NCBI RefSeq assembly: GCF_030272705.1
Contig: NZ_JARFYM010000025.1
Location: 31,309 to 95,308, forward strand
Direction: 5' to 3'
Length of the DNA stretch: 64,000 nt
Source of the DNA: Rhizobium mayense
GTDB lineage: Bacteria > Pseudomonadota > Alphaproteobacteria > Rhizobiales > Rhizobiaceae
Part shown: positions 46,194 through 55,145 of the stretch, piece after piece
Numbering within the stretch: position 1 is the stretch's first letter
Layout of the letters: the number at the start of each line of letters is the position of its first letter
Notes under the pieces: model-generated
The model's database searches: none
What the model was told of the DNA's origin: nothing
What the model saw: the letters and a program-made list of their open reading frames with translations, nothing else
Position numbers and translations under genes: made by a program

Positions 46194-47513
46194 TCAGAAC
46201 CCCATCGGCGGCGGCGGTCCGCCGGCACTGCTACTGGTCGTCGTGCTTATGCTTGCTTGGCCGATAACGACGCGCTCCCCTTCCGAAAGGCCTGATCGCA
46301 CCTCGGCGGTGACGTTGTTGTTGAGGCCGATGGTGATTTTTCTAGAGGTCTGCCGTCCGTCCGCCGCGACGACCTGCACGCTATAGGAACCGTCGGCAGC
46401 TTTCGCTCCAAGCGCCGAAGACGGAATGATGAGTGTATCTTTGGCCGCGCCGAGCACAATATGGACTTCGGCCGACATATAAGTTCGGAATCGGTTGTCC
46501 TGGTTCGGTACGGCGAAGATGCCGTTGTAGTAAATCGCAGACGACGACGAGGAGGTCGATGTACTGCTGGAGGAGGTCGTGCTGGAAGATGTGACGCTGC
46601 TGTCGCTGGTGATCGATTCTGGTGCCGGCTCGATCGATTGTAATACGGCATCATAGCGGGTTGCGGCATCGCCGAGGATGGTGAAATAGACCGGTTGGCC
46701 CACCTTGACCTTGACGACGTCGGCCTCCGATATCTCGATGCGAACGATCATCGTGTCGAGCTCCCCGAGAATGACGATCGTCGGAGCCGACTGGGCCGCA
46801 TTGACGGTCTGGCCTTGCTGATTGACGATGGCGAGCACAGTCCCGTCCATCGGCGCGGTGATCCGGGTGTAGGATAGATCGGCCTGCGCCGTCTCAACTG
46901 CAACTCCAGCCGCAATGATCTGCGCATCGAGCGCAGCGATCTGCGCGGTGATCTTCTTGACGCTCGCCTCCGCACTATCGAGATCGGCCTTGGACCCGGC
47001 TCGATTGCGAAAAACAGTCTGCTGTCGTGCCAGTGTCTGTTGCGCATTGACGAGATCGGCTTCGCTTTCCTCGCGTTGCGCTTTGACATTGGCAAGCGAG
47101 GCCTGAGCGGTCCTCAAGTCGTTGCGTTGCGTCGTGGAGTCGATTTCGGCGATCAGCGCATCCTTCTTGACCGCTTCGCCGAGCTTGACTTTCAGCGCCG
47201 TGATCCGTCCTGAGACCTGCGCGCCCACGGCAACAAGCTTGATCGGTTTGAATGTGCCCGAGGCAAGCACGGCTTCCTCGACATCGCCGCGTGTCGCCGC
47301 AGCGGTGATGGCGGATGAGTTTTCCTGAGCAATGATGTCTCCGCGAAACAGCAATGCGCCGGCGACGACAAGCAGAGCGAGCGCGGCTAAAGCCAAACCT
47401 GGCCGCCGAAGTTGGATTTTTCGCGAAGTGCCCAACAGCCGCACGCGCGGCGCGGCTATGTCAACTTGTCTCAGTTCGGTTTGCGCCGTTATCCGGCCTG
47501 GGGAATTCAGCAT
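46194..47513 (-). CDS. macA: MacA-type membrane fusion protein
   Basis: This 439-residue periplasmic adaptor has one N-terminal membrane helix (ALAALALLVVAGALLF), lipoyl half-motifs (ISGRITALKVKLGEAVKKDA; RITAPMDGTVLAIVNQQGQT), a coiled coil at about 100-190 and a beta-barrel with ISEADVVKVKVGQPVYFTIL. An unusual Ser/Thr-rich low-complexity stretch (about residues 298-325) sits within the barrel region, followed by AIYYNGIFAVPN. The C-terminus is Gly/Pro-rich (SSAGGPPPPMGF), common in rhizobial MacA proteins. Confidence 0.88.
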   Translation of the reverse strand: MLNSPGRITAQTELRQVDIAAPRVRLLGTSRKIQLRRPGLALAALALLVVAGALLFRGDIIAQENSSAITAAATRGDVEEAVLASGTFKPIKLVAVGAQVSGRITALKVKLGEAVKKDALIAEIDSTTQRNDLRTAQASLANVKAQREESEADLVNAQQTLARQQTVFRNRAGSKADLDSAEASVKKITAQIAALDAQIIAAGVAVETAQADLSYTRITAPMDGTVLAIVNQQGQTVNAAQSAPTIVILGELDTMIVRIEISEADVVKVKVGQPVYFTILGDAATRYDAVLQSIEPAPESITSDSSVTSSSTTSSSSTSTSSSSSAIYYNGIFAVPNQDNRFRTYMSAEVHIVLGAAKDTLIIPSSALGAKAADGSYSVQVVAADGRQTSRKITIGLNNNVTAEVRSGLSEGERVVIGQASISTTTSSSAGGPPPPMGF

Positions 47514-47719
47514 CGTATCTAACTATGGTCAAGTGCGGACAGTGCATCCGCATAGAGATTGGTCCGGGGATGCCGGGCGGGGCGCCCCGGACCTTGCAGC
47601 CTTTTTACGGGCCGCTCCTTCCAACCGACGGAGATCGGGCAACTTGTGTCCGGGGCTAATCCCCGTCGGATGGAGAAGGAGATAAATGGCCTGCCCATCA
47701 AGGCGGGGATCGATGGCTT

Positions 47720-48364
47720 CTAACGGAATCCACGAGGGCCCGGGCCGGGCGATCGTTCGGCATCCTCCAGCTTCTTGAGCTGGTCAGCCGTCAGAACGGC
47801 GCGGAGCGCGGTTGCTTTATCTTTCAGCATGCGAGCCTTGATTGCTTGGTCCAGCATGTGATCGGCGATCTCCTCCCCGAACAGTCCGGGCGGTATCTTA
47901 TCACCGATATCGGGATCTGATGGGGTCGTTTTGGCCCCTGAATAGGGCCTTGGCGGCATATGGTCCCGAAAATCGAGGAAGTCCGTCAATGCAGCGGTGT
48001 AGCTCCTCCAGGCATCAAGTTGGGCGACACGGATGCCGATCAACGTTTCCATGGCCGTCAATCTGCTTGCGAGCTCTAACGTGCGATCTGGGTCAGGAGG
48101 GAAACCGGCGGGCGGCCCGAGCGGCGACGGGGCCGGCATGCCGTCCCTGAATGCCATCACAGCGTTGTCCAGCTGGGGATCGCCGTGGAAACCAGGGCAT
48201 CGCGCTCTTTCCGGCCCCATCCATTCCGGCGCAGATTGCATTGTCTCAGCACCGACAGGTTTCTGCTCGGCAGCCGGTATTGAAGGCTCCTCAGCAAAAG
48301 CCGGGATATTCATGCCGCCGACGGCTGTTAACAATAAAGTGGTGGCGATACGCAGACGCTTCAT
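47720..48364 (-). CDS. Periplasmic LTXXQ-motif (Spy/CpxP-like) protein
   Basis: This 214-residue exported protein has a signal peptide (residues 1-24, ending in IPAFA) and the LTADQLKKLEDAE motif of the LTXXQ family at the C-terminus. The central helix (LELASRLTAMETLIGIRVAQ) and Pro-rich linkers fit alphaproteobacterial members. Family proteins such as Spy and CpxP act as periplasmic chaperones or stress sensors. The ATG at 48364 with AAGG eight bases upstream is preferred over the TTG two codons earlier. It lies upstream of macAB in the same direction (206 bases), which suggests a linked envelope-stress role. Confidence 0.7.
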   Translation of the reverse strand: MKRLRIATTLLLTAVGGMNIPAFAEEPSIPAAEQKPVGAETMQSAPEWMGPERARCPGFHGDPQLDNAVMAFRDGMPAPSPLGPPAGFPPDPDRTLELASRLTAMETLIGIRVAQLDAWRSYTAALTDFLDFRDHMPPRPYSGAKTTPSDPDIGDKIPPGLFGEEIADHMLDQAIKARMLKDKATALRAVLTADQLKKLEDAERSPGPGPRGFR

Positions 48365-48575
48365 GATCAATGCCTTTGAACTCGGTTCAATTCATTGATG
48401 CGAAGCTAATCGAAGCATATAAACGGGATGCGTCCCTATGTTTCCGAGTATTTCTTCGCGCCGGAATGTTGCGAACGAAGTTTGCTGTAACTCTATCAGC
48501 AAGAATTTATTACAAGATTTCCTCATCCCGCATCCTTTGGCAATGGGGATACCAGAGGGCCGGTGGTGTGGAACG

Positions 48576-48851
48576 TCAAGTGAGGCTCTTGACCGCGATC
48601 TTTTCGAACAAATCGCTGCGAAATACGGTGTCGATGATAACCGTGGCGATGTAACAGGCGCGAACGGCCAGCAGGAAAAACAGCAACAGCGAGATTGCAC
48701 TGATCATGTAGTGCCTGAGCACAGAACGCTTCGGCATTTCCGTCAACAAGTGGCTCGCGGCGCTTCTGAAGAACCGCCACATCGCCACGATCGCAAACAG
48801 CGCTGATAAGATGTAGCCGCTTAACGCCGCTGCACCCATTATCCAGACCAT
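48576..48851 (-). CDS. Small two-helix membrane protein of unknown function
   Basis: This is a 91-residue protein if translation begins at the ATG at 48851, which has GGAAG seven bases upstream; the open frame extends to 48989 without a better start. Two hydrophobic segments are evident (SGYILSALFAIVAMW and ISAISLLLFFLLAVRACYIA), separated by a basic loop. No family is recognised. It is read in the same direction as the next two small genes. Confidence 0.55.
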   Translation of the reverse strand: MVWIMGAAALSGYILSALFAIVAMWRFFRSAASHLLTEMPKRSVLRHYMISAISLLLFFLLAVRACYIATVIIDTVFRSDLFEKIAVKSLT

Positions 48852-48992
48852 TGTTATGCTTCCGCCGTAAAGCAGCAGCTCCTCTTTCGGCAACGCGGCC
48901 TGCAGATGTTGGACAGAAAATCGAAAGCGGCGTGCGTTCCGATCGCGCGTTGAGTCGATTTCGCTTCCAACGGATCTATGAGCGACCATGTC

Positions 48993-49472
48993 TTAGCTCT
49001 TTGGGTTCGTAGCGACGTAGCTTCCGAGCAGAGATCTTGCGAATACCAGCCATCGAGAGGGCCACTTGACGTTTGCACCGGCCGACGCAATCGGCGCCGT
49101 TTCAGGCTGGGTGGGTTCGGACCTGCCGGGCCTCGGATCGATGAGCGCCTTGATCCGTTGCAGGAACCCGGTGTCGTCAAATTGCTTCGATGAGGTGACG
49201 AGGCCGCTGTCGGACGGGACAGCGTGAAAAAACACCTCGAGATTCACCACTGGTATGGAGCGAATATTGCGGACGATATCAATGTCTGGTCGTGTGGTTA
49301 CGGCGAGACCGTATCGATCGGAATGGAGGGCGTTGGACACTTCCGCTATCGACAAAGCAACTGTCGTTTCATACCCGTGCTCTGCCAACTTCGTCGCGAT
49401 GACTTGAGCGGCGCCCTTCGGCAAAAATATCAAAATTCGCTTCTGGGCACCCTTCGTTAGGTCCGAGGCCAT
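48993..49472 (-). CDS. Hypothetical protein with receiver-like N-terminal region
   Basis: This protein has about 159 residues, starting at the ATG at 49472 behind a strong GGAGG. The first 80 residues (KRILIFLPKGAAQVIATKLA, then HGYETTVALSIAEVSNAL, then GLAVTTRPDID) alternate strands and helices as in receiver domains, but the phospho-acceptor Asp and acidic pair are missing. The second half is Pro/Ala-rich and basic. The function is unknown. Confidence 0.55.
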   Translation of the reverse strand: MASDLTKGAQKRILIFLPKGAAQVIATKLAEHGYETTVALSIAEVSNALHSDRYGLAVTTRPDIDIVRNIRSIPVVNLEVFFHAVPSDSGLVTSSKQFDDTGFLQRIKALIDPRPGRSEPTQPETAPIASAGANVKWPSRWLVFARSLLGSYVATNPKS

Positions 49473-49706
49473 GACAATCCTCCAGTATGACAAAGAGAAT
49501 AGCCGTTGCGCGTCTCGCGGTTTTCTCGGTTTTGTTCGATTTTATTGCGAGCAAGCGCGACAGCTGTGCTGTCGGCAGGCAGGTAAAAGCAGTGTCGTAT
49601 TGTCCGGATGCTTCTTTTGTTGAGCCGCCCATGGCGCGGCTCGCGAATGATTGTGAATTTCCTAGCAATCCGGTGTTCTCAGCCCACCTTGAATGGGGTC
49701 TGCACC

Positions 49707-50291
49707 TCACCAATCCGTGGGAATGACGTGATCCAGCATCTTGCGTCCTCCCTTGAGGGCTGCCCCGGAAGCGTCCGCCACCCGGGCGACGGCATATGTC
49801 GCATCTTTCAATGGTGAGAAGCCGGGTTCGTCCGCGTGGTCGTCGCTCGCCTGCAATTGCCGACTTTCGGCATAGTCGTTGTCGACAGTGTATCCTGCGA
49901 TCATGGGATCCCTGGTCTCGCATTGTGGCAGGCACTCGTCGAACCGCCGCACATCTGGCGATGCGGGAAGCGGCGCCTTCGCCTTTTGTGCATGGACTCG
50001 GGCTATGGCCAGCTTCGCCAAGCTCGTCGATCTTTCCGCCGGAATTGGGACGGCCACATTCGCGATCGCCGGTAACGGCGTGGCCGGACTTGCATCGATA
50101 ACTGCCTGCAAGCTGTTGATAGGCGGCAGCCCGTAGAGTTTGCCATCATCGACCGCAACGGGGCCGAGGCTCTCGATTGGTGTCGCCGCGTAAAACAGCC
50201 CGACGACGGCGGCGCAAGCAGACAGTGCTAATACCGCATGCAAATAGGAGCCGCCTCGAGCATTTCTCCATTCAATCCGCCTCGTCTCCAT
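49707..50291 (-). CDS. Hypothetical single-pass membrane protein
   Basis: This 194-residue protein has one N-terminal hydrophobic segment (about residues 17-36, AVLALSACAAVVGLFYAA) and a Pro/Ala-rich soluble part. AAGGAG stands eight bases before the ATG. The predicted topology puts the bulk in the periplasm. No family is recognised. A perfect 14-base palindrome lies about 40 bases upstream and may control it. Confidence 0.6.
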   Translation of the reverse strand: METRRIEWRNARGGSYLHAVLALSACAAVVGLFYAATPIESLGPVAVDDGKLYGLPPINSLQAVIDASPATPLPAIANVAVPIPAERSTSLAKLAIARVHAQKAKAPLPASPDVRRFDECLPQCETRDPMIAGYTVDNDYAESRQLQASDDHADEPGFSPLKDATYAVARVADASGAALKGGRKMLDHVIPTDW

Positions 50292-50598
50292 CCAGCGCTC
50301 CTTGGGGCGTTACATCTCAGGGATAGCATTGAGGCGCCTCAAATACGGCGGGCTGTTCGCAAAAAAATGGCGGCTCGGGGGTGATTTGCAAAGAAATGTT
50401 GCAAGAAAGCCCGAGCCTACGGCGCCGCTATTCTTTCAAGGCATTATGCGTCGGAGCACACCGAGACGGCGTCACGCGTAATGCGGCAATGGAGTCAGTG
50501 CGTGGGGTATAAAGATGGTCGGATGAAGAATTCGTCCATCAGCTACGAGCGCCACAGTTTTCCGCGATAGATCATCGCCCATGCGGTCTGGCTGTGTT
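50292..50598. promoter_or_regulatory. Spacer with palindrome TTGAGGCGCCTCAA
   Basis: The 307-base spacer contains no gene. A perfect palindrome TTGAGGCGCCTCAA at 50330-50343 lies 39 bases upstream of the start codon at 50291, a position compatible with a repressor operator. The remaining sequence downstream of galD shows no clear terminator. Confidence 0.45.
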
Positions 50599-51690
50599 TC
50601 AGGTTCCCGCTGAGCCTTCGGCAAGTGGAGGAGTTTCGCGTGGAAAAACACGGCCTTCGAAAAGTTTTCTTGCCGTTCGAATCGTACCCGCAGCCTTTAT
50701 TTGGCCTTGGGCGTCGAGTTCCAATAACACTTCCATGCTGCCTGTCGGATGCTCGATCTCGTAGCGACTATCCGCAGGCGCCGTAACCAGCTTTGCGGCC
50801 GGGCTTTCTGCGAGCCGGGTCGCCGTCGCAACAGTTACCGCCGCCAGAACGCCGACCGAGGCATGCACACGGTGTGGAATGAAACTGCGCGTGGAAATGG
50901 CGCCACCATTCGTAGGCCGTGATACGAGGGTCATTTTCGGAACCGAGGCTGTCTTCACATCGCCGAGCGCCATCATCGGACCCGCCTGCAGGCGAATGGC
51001 TTCGATACGCTCCTTCAAGGCGCTATTTGCTTCGATTTCCTCTCTGCTTTCTCTGCCGCTCAGCCCGAAATCCGACGCCCGCATGATGACACAGGGCATA
51101 CCGTTGTCGATCAACGTGGCCTCGACCCCGTCGATCACGTCGACCTCACGTCCTGTCGGCAGCAGCGAACCGCACATCGATCCAGCAATATTCGTGAACA
51201 AAAGCGGAATAGCCGCATGGGCACCGGGAACGCCCGCGATCTCCGTGGTCCCCGCATAGTTCACCCGGCCGTTGGGAGTTTCAATGCGAGCAACCGCGAC
51301 CTCCCCGGAGTTCACCATATGGATGCGCACCTTGGTCGCTTCGCCGCTCGTCTTCACGAGTCCCCGCTCGATCGCCGCGGGGCCGACGCCGGCGAGAATG
51401 TTGCCGCATCCCTGGGCATTGCTGACCAGCGCCTGATCGACGAATACCTGCAGGAACAGATAGTCCACGTCTGCATCGGGACGCGTCGCGCGTGACAGGA
51501 TCGCCACTTTGGACGTCAGGGGATCTGCCCCGCCAATGCCGTCGATCTGGCGCGGATCGGGCGAACCCATGATTCTGAGCAGGAGACCGTCGCGTTCCGC
51601 CGTATCGGCCGGCAGGTGCTCGGCCAGGAAATAGGCGCCCTTCGACGTGCCGCCCCGCATCCACAAGCAGGGGATGCCCTCCTCATACAT
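50599..51690 (-). CDS. galD: 4-oxalomesaconate tautomerase (GalD / PrpF family)
   Basis: This 363-residue protein is of the PrpF/methylaconitate isomerase family. Signatures: CLWMRGGTSKGAYFL near the start, IDGIGGADPLTSKVAIL, NAQGCGNILAGVGPAAIE with the first catalytic Cys, and the second-domain segment IPLLFTNIAGSMCGSLLPTG. GalD interconverts tautomers of oxalomesaconate in gallate-type ring-cleavage pathways. The neighbouring aldolase and hydratase support that over the propionate role of PrpF. I use the ATG at 51690, which overlaps the end of galC by 8 bases; the open frame extends further upstream without a better start. Confidence 0.85.
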   Translation of the reverse strand: MYEEGIPCLWMRGGTSKGAYFLAEHLPADTAERDGLLLRIMGSPDPRQIDGIGGADPLTSKVAILSRATRPDADVDYLFLQVFVDQALVSNAQGCGNILAGVGPAAIERGLVKTSGEATKVRIHMVNSGEVAVARIETPNGRVNYAGTTEIAGVPGAHAAIPLLFTNIAGSMCGSLLPTGREVDVIDGVEATLIDNGMPCVIMRASDFGLSGRESREEIEANSALKERIEAIRLQAGPMMALGDVKTASVPKMTLVSRPTNGGAISTRSFIPHRVHASVGVLAAVTVATATRLAESPAAKLVTAPADSRYEIEHPTGSMEVLLELDAQGQIKAAGTIRTARKLFEGRVFPRETPPLAEGSAGT

Positions 51691-52354
51691 ATTTGAGCCC
51701 CTTTGCCGCCAGTGTCTCGCGCATGCCGTAGATATCGAGGCCCAATTCACCGGATGCCAAGCGTGTGCGTTTGGCTTCTTCGTTGGCAAGCCGCTTCTCC
51801 GCCGCCGCCACTACGTCAGCCACTTCGGCCCATTTGACGACGCAGACGCCGTCATCATCGGCAACAATGACATCGCCGGCCTCGATATGGGCGCCTGCGC
51901 AGACGACAGGGATGTTCACCGAGCCAAGCGTCTCCTTGACAGTCCCTTGCGCGGAAACCGCCTTCGACCAAACCGGAAAACCCATCTGCGTCAGGTCCCG
52001 CACATCGCGAACGCCAGCATCGATTACGAGGCCGCGGCAGCCGCGTGCCACGGCCGATGTCGCGAGCAGATCGCCAAAATAGCCGTTGTCGCAAGGCGAT
52101 GTCGGCGCAAGGACAAGAATGTCTCCTTCCCTGAGCTGCTCGATCGCTACATGGACCATCCAGTTGTCGCCGGGAGGTGCTGAAATCGTCACCGCCGATC
52201 CCGCAACCTGCGCCCCGGAATAGATCGGCCGCACGTAGCTCGCGAGCATCCCCCTGCGGCCTTGCGCCTCGTGAACGGTCGCGACCCCTGCCTTGGCGAG
52301 CTTCCCGATCAAGCCAGGTTCAGCGCGCGGGATGTTCTGAACGACGACTCCCAT
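51683..52354 (-). CDS. galC: 4-carboxy-4-hydroxy-2-oxoadipate aldolase (GalC/LigK, RraA-like)
   Basis: This 223-residue protein is of the RraA-like fold. The metal/substrate region GYFGDLLATSAVARGCRGLV and VIDAGVRDVRDLTQMGFPVW holds the Arg-Asp pair of class II aldolases of this type, and IEAGDVIVADDDGVCVV is the late motif. It would split 4-carboxy-4-hydroxy-2-oxoadipate into pyruvate and oxaloacetate. GGGAGA lies six bases before the ATG at 52354. The start overlaps the stop of the dioxygenase gene (TGATG). Confidence 0.87.
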   Translation of the reverse strand: MGVVVQNIPRAEPGLIGKLAKAGVATVHEAQGRRGMLASYVRPIYSGAQVAGSAVTISAPPGDNWMVHVAIEQLREGDILVLAPTSPCDNGYFGDLLATSAVARGCRGLVIDAGVRDVRDLTQMGFPVWSKAVSAQGTVKETLGSVNIPVVCAGAHIEAGDVIVADDDGVCVVKWAEVADVVAAAEKRLANEEAKRTRLASGELGLDIYGMRETLAAKGLKYV

Positions 52355-53319
52355 CAATGGTCTCCCTGCTTCTTTACGGGCGGTGTCCCGTGCGTGTGGA
52401 AAGTTTCGATTGTCTTCAGGCCCCAGGCCTGGCCCTTCTTTCGCTCTGTTTCGGTCCAGACGACGGGTTGCCAGTCGGGCGCGAGGATCAGCCGTGCGCC
52501 AGAATTGGCGAGCTCTACCCGATTGCCTGCGGGCTCCCAGACATAGAGGAAGAAAGTTCCCTGGATCGCGTGCTTATGAGGTCCGGTCTCGATGTGGATG
52601 CCGTTTTCGAGAAAGATGTCGGCGGCACGCAGGATTTCTTCCCGCGTGTCGGTCGCATAGGTCACGTGATGCAGGCGCCCGTCGTCGCCACCATGTTCTT
52701 CTGTGCAGGCGAGGTCATAGGTCTTATTGTTGACCGTGAACCAGCATCCGCCGAGGCGGCCATTGTCGAGTTGAATCATCTCCGTAACGCGCGATCCGAG
52801 ACAGGTTTCCATAAACTTGCGGAACTCGGAAACGTCGGCCGCGAGCAAGTTCAGGTGATCGAGGCGGCGCGGATGGCAGCCTCGCGCATGATAGCGCTGG
52901 GCAAGATTCTTGAGCTTCGGGCGCTCCGCCGGCGGTGGATCGTAGCGGACCGTCTCCCAATAGATTTCGAAGATATGGCCGAAAGGGTCCCTGAATCGAA
53001 ACGCCCTGCCATGGCCCATATCGCCATCCACCCAGCCGAGCACATCGTAACCGCTCGCCTCGATCGCCGTGACGCGTCGTTCAAGCGCTTGCGGCGACGA
53101 GACCCTGTAGGCGACGTGCCCGATGCCGGTCGTCTCATGGCGCGTCAGTTTCAGGGTATGGAACTCGTAATCGTCCCAGCCACGCAAATAGGCGGAACTC
53201 TCGTCCTCACCCGCCAAGGTCAATCCATAGACATTGACGAAAAAATCGAGGCTCTCGTCATATTTGTCGGTGAACATCTCGACGTGACCGAGGTGGGCGA
53301 TATCGAAACACGGTTCCAT
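52354..53319 (-). CDS. Type I (VOC-fold) extradiol ring-cleavage dioxygenase
   Basis: This 321-residue two-domain VOC protein has likely Fe(II) ligands His155 (RRLDHLNLLAAD), His218 (GRLHHVTYATD) and Glu269 (EPAGNRVEL) in the C-terminal domain, the typical facial triad of catechol 2,3-dioxygenase-like enzymes. The ATG at 53319 has GGGAGGAG upstream. It sits where gallate and protocatechuate pathways usually have a LigB-type (type II) enzyme, so ring opening here may act on another hydroxylated aromatic that still enters through oxalomesaconate. The length fits 2,3-dihydroxybiphenyl or homoprotocatechuate dioxygenases. Confidence 0.85.
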   Translation of the reverse strand: MEPCFDIAHLGHVEMFTDKYDESLDFFVNVYGLTLAGEDESSAYLRGWDDYEFHTLKLTRHETTGIGHVAYRVSSPQALERRVTAIEASGYDVLGWVDGDMGHGRAFRFRDPFGHIFEIYWETVRYDPPPAERPKLKNLAQRYHARGCHPRRLDHLNLLAADVSEFRKFMETCLGSRVTEMIQLDNGRLGGCWFTVNNKTYDLACTEEHGGDDGRLHHVTYATDTREEILRAADIFLENGIHIETGPHKHAIQGTFFLYVWEPAGNRVELANSGARLILAPDWQPVVWTETERKKGQAWGLKTIETFHTHGTPPVKKQGDH

Positions 53320-53341
53320 TTCAAGCTCCTCCCAGGGTCGA

Positions 53342-54076
53342 TTAAAGGTCATCGACCGTGCGCGGGAAGACCGATTGGAATCCTTCCGCATATTTGGCGG
53401 CGCGCCCGCCGGACTGGCCTCCCGAATTCCTCTGGAAGTGGTTGGCTCGGTTCTGCGCGACCCGAGTGTAGAATTCCCAGAGGTGTTCCTGCCCTTCCAT
53501 GCATTCGATGGCGGCCCGCTTCTTATCCCATACAGAGGTGATGTCGAGGAACACGTCCGGCTTCCAACCCATCTGCTCCGTCTGATGCGGCTCGAACAGA
53601 TAGAGCTGCGGCGCACCGAGGACGCTTTCGCCAGGATTGTGACCCCAGGCCTGCGCGATCATGCGGGTTTCGAGCGCGACCTGCGTCGCATACATATGGT
53701 CGGTATTGTAGGGATCATATTGCGAGTGGCTCAGCATGAACGAGGGCTGCACCTTGCGGATCACTTCGACGAGGCGATACTTGTCATCATCCGTCATGCG
53801 CAGTGGATAGTCGCCGAGATCGAAGCAGATCAGGTCATGGACTCCGAGTGCCCGGGCAGCCTTTTCCGACTCGGCACGCCGCGCAGCCTTTACGCGGTCA
53901 AGCGTCATGTCCTTCTGTTTCCAGAGCTTGGCTGACTCGCCTCGCTCCCCGAAGGACAAGCAGACGACGGTGACGTCACAACCCTTGTCGGCATGCAGAG
54001 CGATCGCCCCTCCACAGCGCCAGACGAAATCTGCGGCATGGGCGCTAATCACCAACGCGGTCTTCTTGTCGGACAT
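53342..54076 (-). CDS. galB: PIG-L-fold 4-oxalomesaconate hydratase (GalB-like)
   Basis: This 244-residue protein of the PIG-L/LmbE deacetylase superfamily has ALVISAHAADFVWRCGGAIA near the start (the usual HxDD zinc motif is HAAD here, as in GalB hydratases) and HSQYDPYNTDHMYATQVALE with the second His. GalB hydrates 4-oxalomesaconate to 4-carboxy-4-hydroxy-2-oxoadipate, the step before GalC. The ATG at 54076 follows GGAGG. It is the first gene of the leftward galB-dioxygenase-galC-galD operon. Confidence 0.83.
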   Translation of the reverse strand: MSDKKTALVISAHAADFVWRCGGAIALHADKGCDVTVVCLSFGERGESAKLWKQKDMTLDRVKAARRAESEKAARALGVHDLICFDLGDYPLRMTDDDKYRLVEVIRKVQPSFMLSHSQYDPYNTDHMYATQVALETRMIAQAWGHNPGESVLGAPQLYLFEPHQTEQMGWKPDVFLDITSVWDKKRAAIECMEGQEHLWEFYTRVAQNRANHFQRNSGGQSGGRAAKYAEGFQSVFPRTVDDL

Positions 54077-54233
54077 TGAAGCCTCCTGTTTTTCGAAACC
54101 GTATGTCGCTCCGAACTGCCAGTTTGCCAATTTTCTTTCGACGCCTTGTTCATAAGTTTTTGCTATAACGAATGGCGAAGCCATCTTTCTTGGACTAAAG
54201 CCAGCACTGACGGAATGGTCGTGGGATGGACGG
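54077..54233. promoter_or_regulatory. Divergent promoter region of the aromatic-degradation genes
   Basis: The 157-base spacer must hold the promoters of the leftward gal operon and the rightward oxidoreductase-lysR pair. It is the natural binding site of the LysR-type regulator encoded downstream. A T-N11-A element could not be fixed by eye. Confidence 0.45.
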
Positions 54234-55145
54234 ATGATGAACCACTTCAAGATCGGCATGATCGGATTTGGCGAAGCAGCACGCGCGTTCGCATCGGGCT
54301 GGACACGACCTGACGGTGCGATGCTCGCCTCCTATGACATCAAGATTGCCGATCCGCATAGCGCCGGCGAAATCGCAGCAGCCTGCGCCGAACTCGACGT
54401 CCGCCATGCCAACGACGCCCGGCAATCGCTCTCCGACGCCGGGATCGTCTTCAGCCTCGTCACAGCCGATCAGACTTTGCTTGCAGCAACAGAGGCGGCC
54501 AAATGGCTCGAGGCCGGTGCGCTTTATTTCGACTGCAATTCCTGCTCGCCCTCCGCCAAAATTATAGCAGCCGAGGCGATCGAAGCAGGAGGCGGCCGTT
54601 ATGTCGATGTCGCCGTCATGTCGCCCGTGCATCCGGCCCGCCATTTGACGCCACTTTTGGTTTCCGGTCCCCATGCCGAAGCAGCCATCGACGCGCTTGA
54701 GCATCTCGGGATGAAGCCGAAGCGTGCGGGCGAGAAAGTGGGACAAGCGTCATCGATCAAGATGCTGCGCTCCGTCATGGTCAAAGGCCTGGAGGCTCTG
54801 ACGGCTGAAGCGATGCTCGCGGCGCGCCGTGCCGGCGTGGAGAACGCCGTCATCGCTTCGTTGCAAGCCTCCGATCCCGGCATAGATTGGGCCAGGCGCA
54901 GCGCCTACAACCTCGAACGGATGATGGTGCACGGGGCTCGTCGGGCGGCCGAGATGCGGGAGGTTGCCGCTACGGTCCGTGAACTCGGACTTCCGGACAG
55001 GATGTCGGCAGCCATTGCCGCTTGGCAGGACGAGATCGCAGCGCTCTCCATTCCGGTCGATATTGACGACCTTCCAAGCCGAGCCGATAGCATCCTCGAA
55101 CGGATGGATGAGGAGAGGGACAAGAAGGCCGCGGCGATCCGATGA
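54234..55145 (+). CDS. NAD(P)-dependent 6PGDH-like oxidoreductase with DUF1932 domain
   Basis: This 303-residue protein has an N-terminal Rossmann fold (IGMIGFGEAARAFASGW; the dinucleotide motif is GFGEAA), a central beta strand SPVHPARHLTPLLVSG and the C-terminal helical DUF1932 region (AGEKVGQASSIKMLRSVMVK with the catalytic-type Lys). It belongs to the beta-hydroxyacid dehydrogenase superfamily. Its substrate is unknown; it may oxidise an alcohol or hydroxyacid side chain upstream of ring cleavage, since it is divergent to the gal genes. The lysR start overlaps its stop (ATGA). Confidence 0.75.
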   Translation: MMNHFKIGMIGFGEAARAFASGWTRPDGAMLASYDIKIADPHSAGEIAAACAELDVRHANDARQSLSDAGIVFSLVTADQTLLAATEAAKWLEAGALYFDCNSCSPSAKIIAAEAIEAGGGRYVDVAVMSPVHPARHLTPLLVSGPHAEAAIDALEHLGMKPKRAGEKVGQASSIKMLRSVMVKGLEALTAEAMLAARRAGVENAVIASLQASDPGIDWARRSAYNLERMMVHGARRAAEMREVAATVRELGLPDRMSAAIAAWQDEIAALSIPVDIDDLPSRADSILERMDEERDKKAAAIR

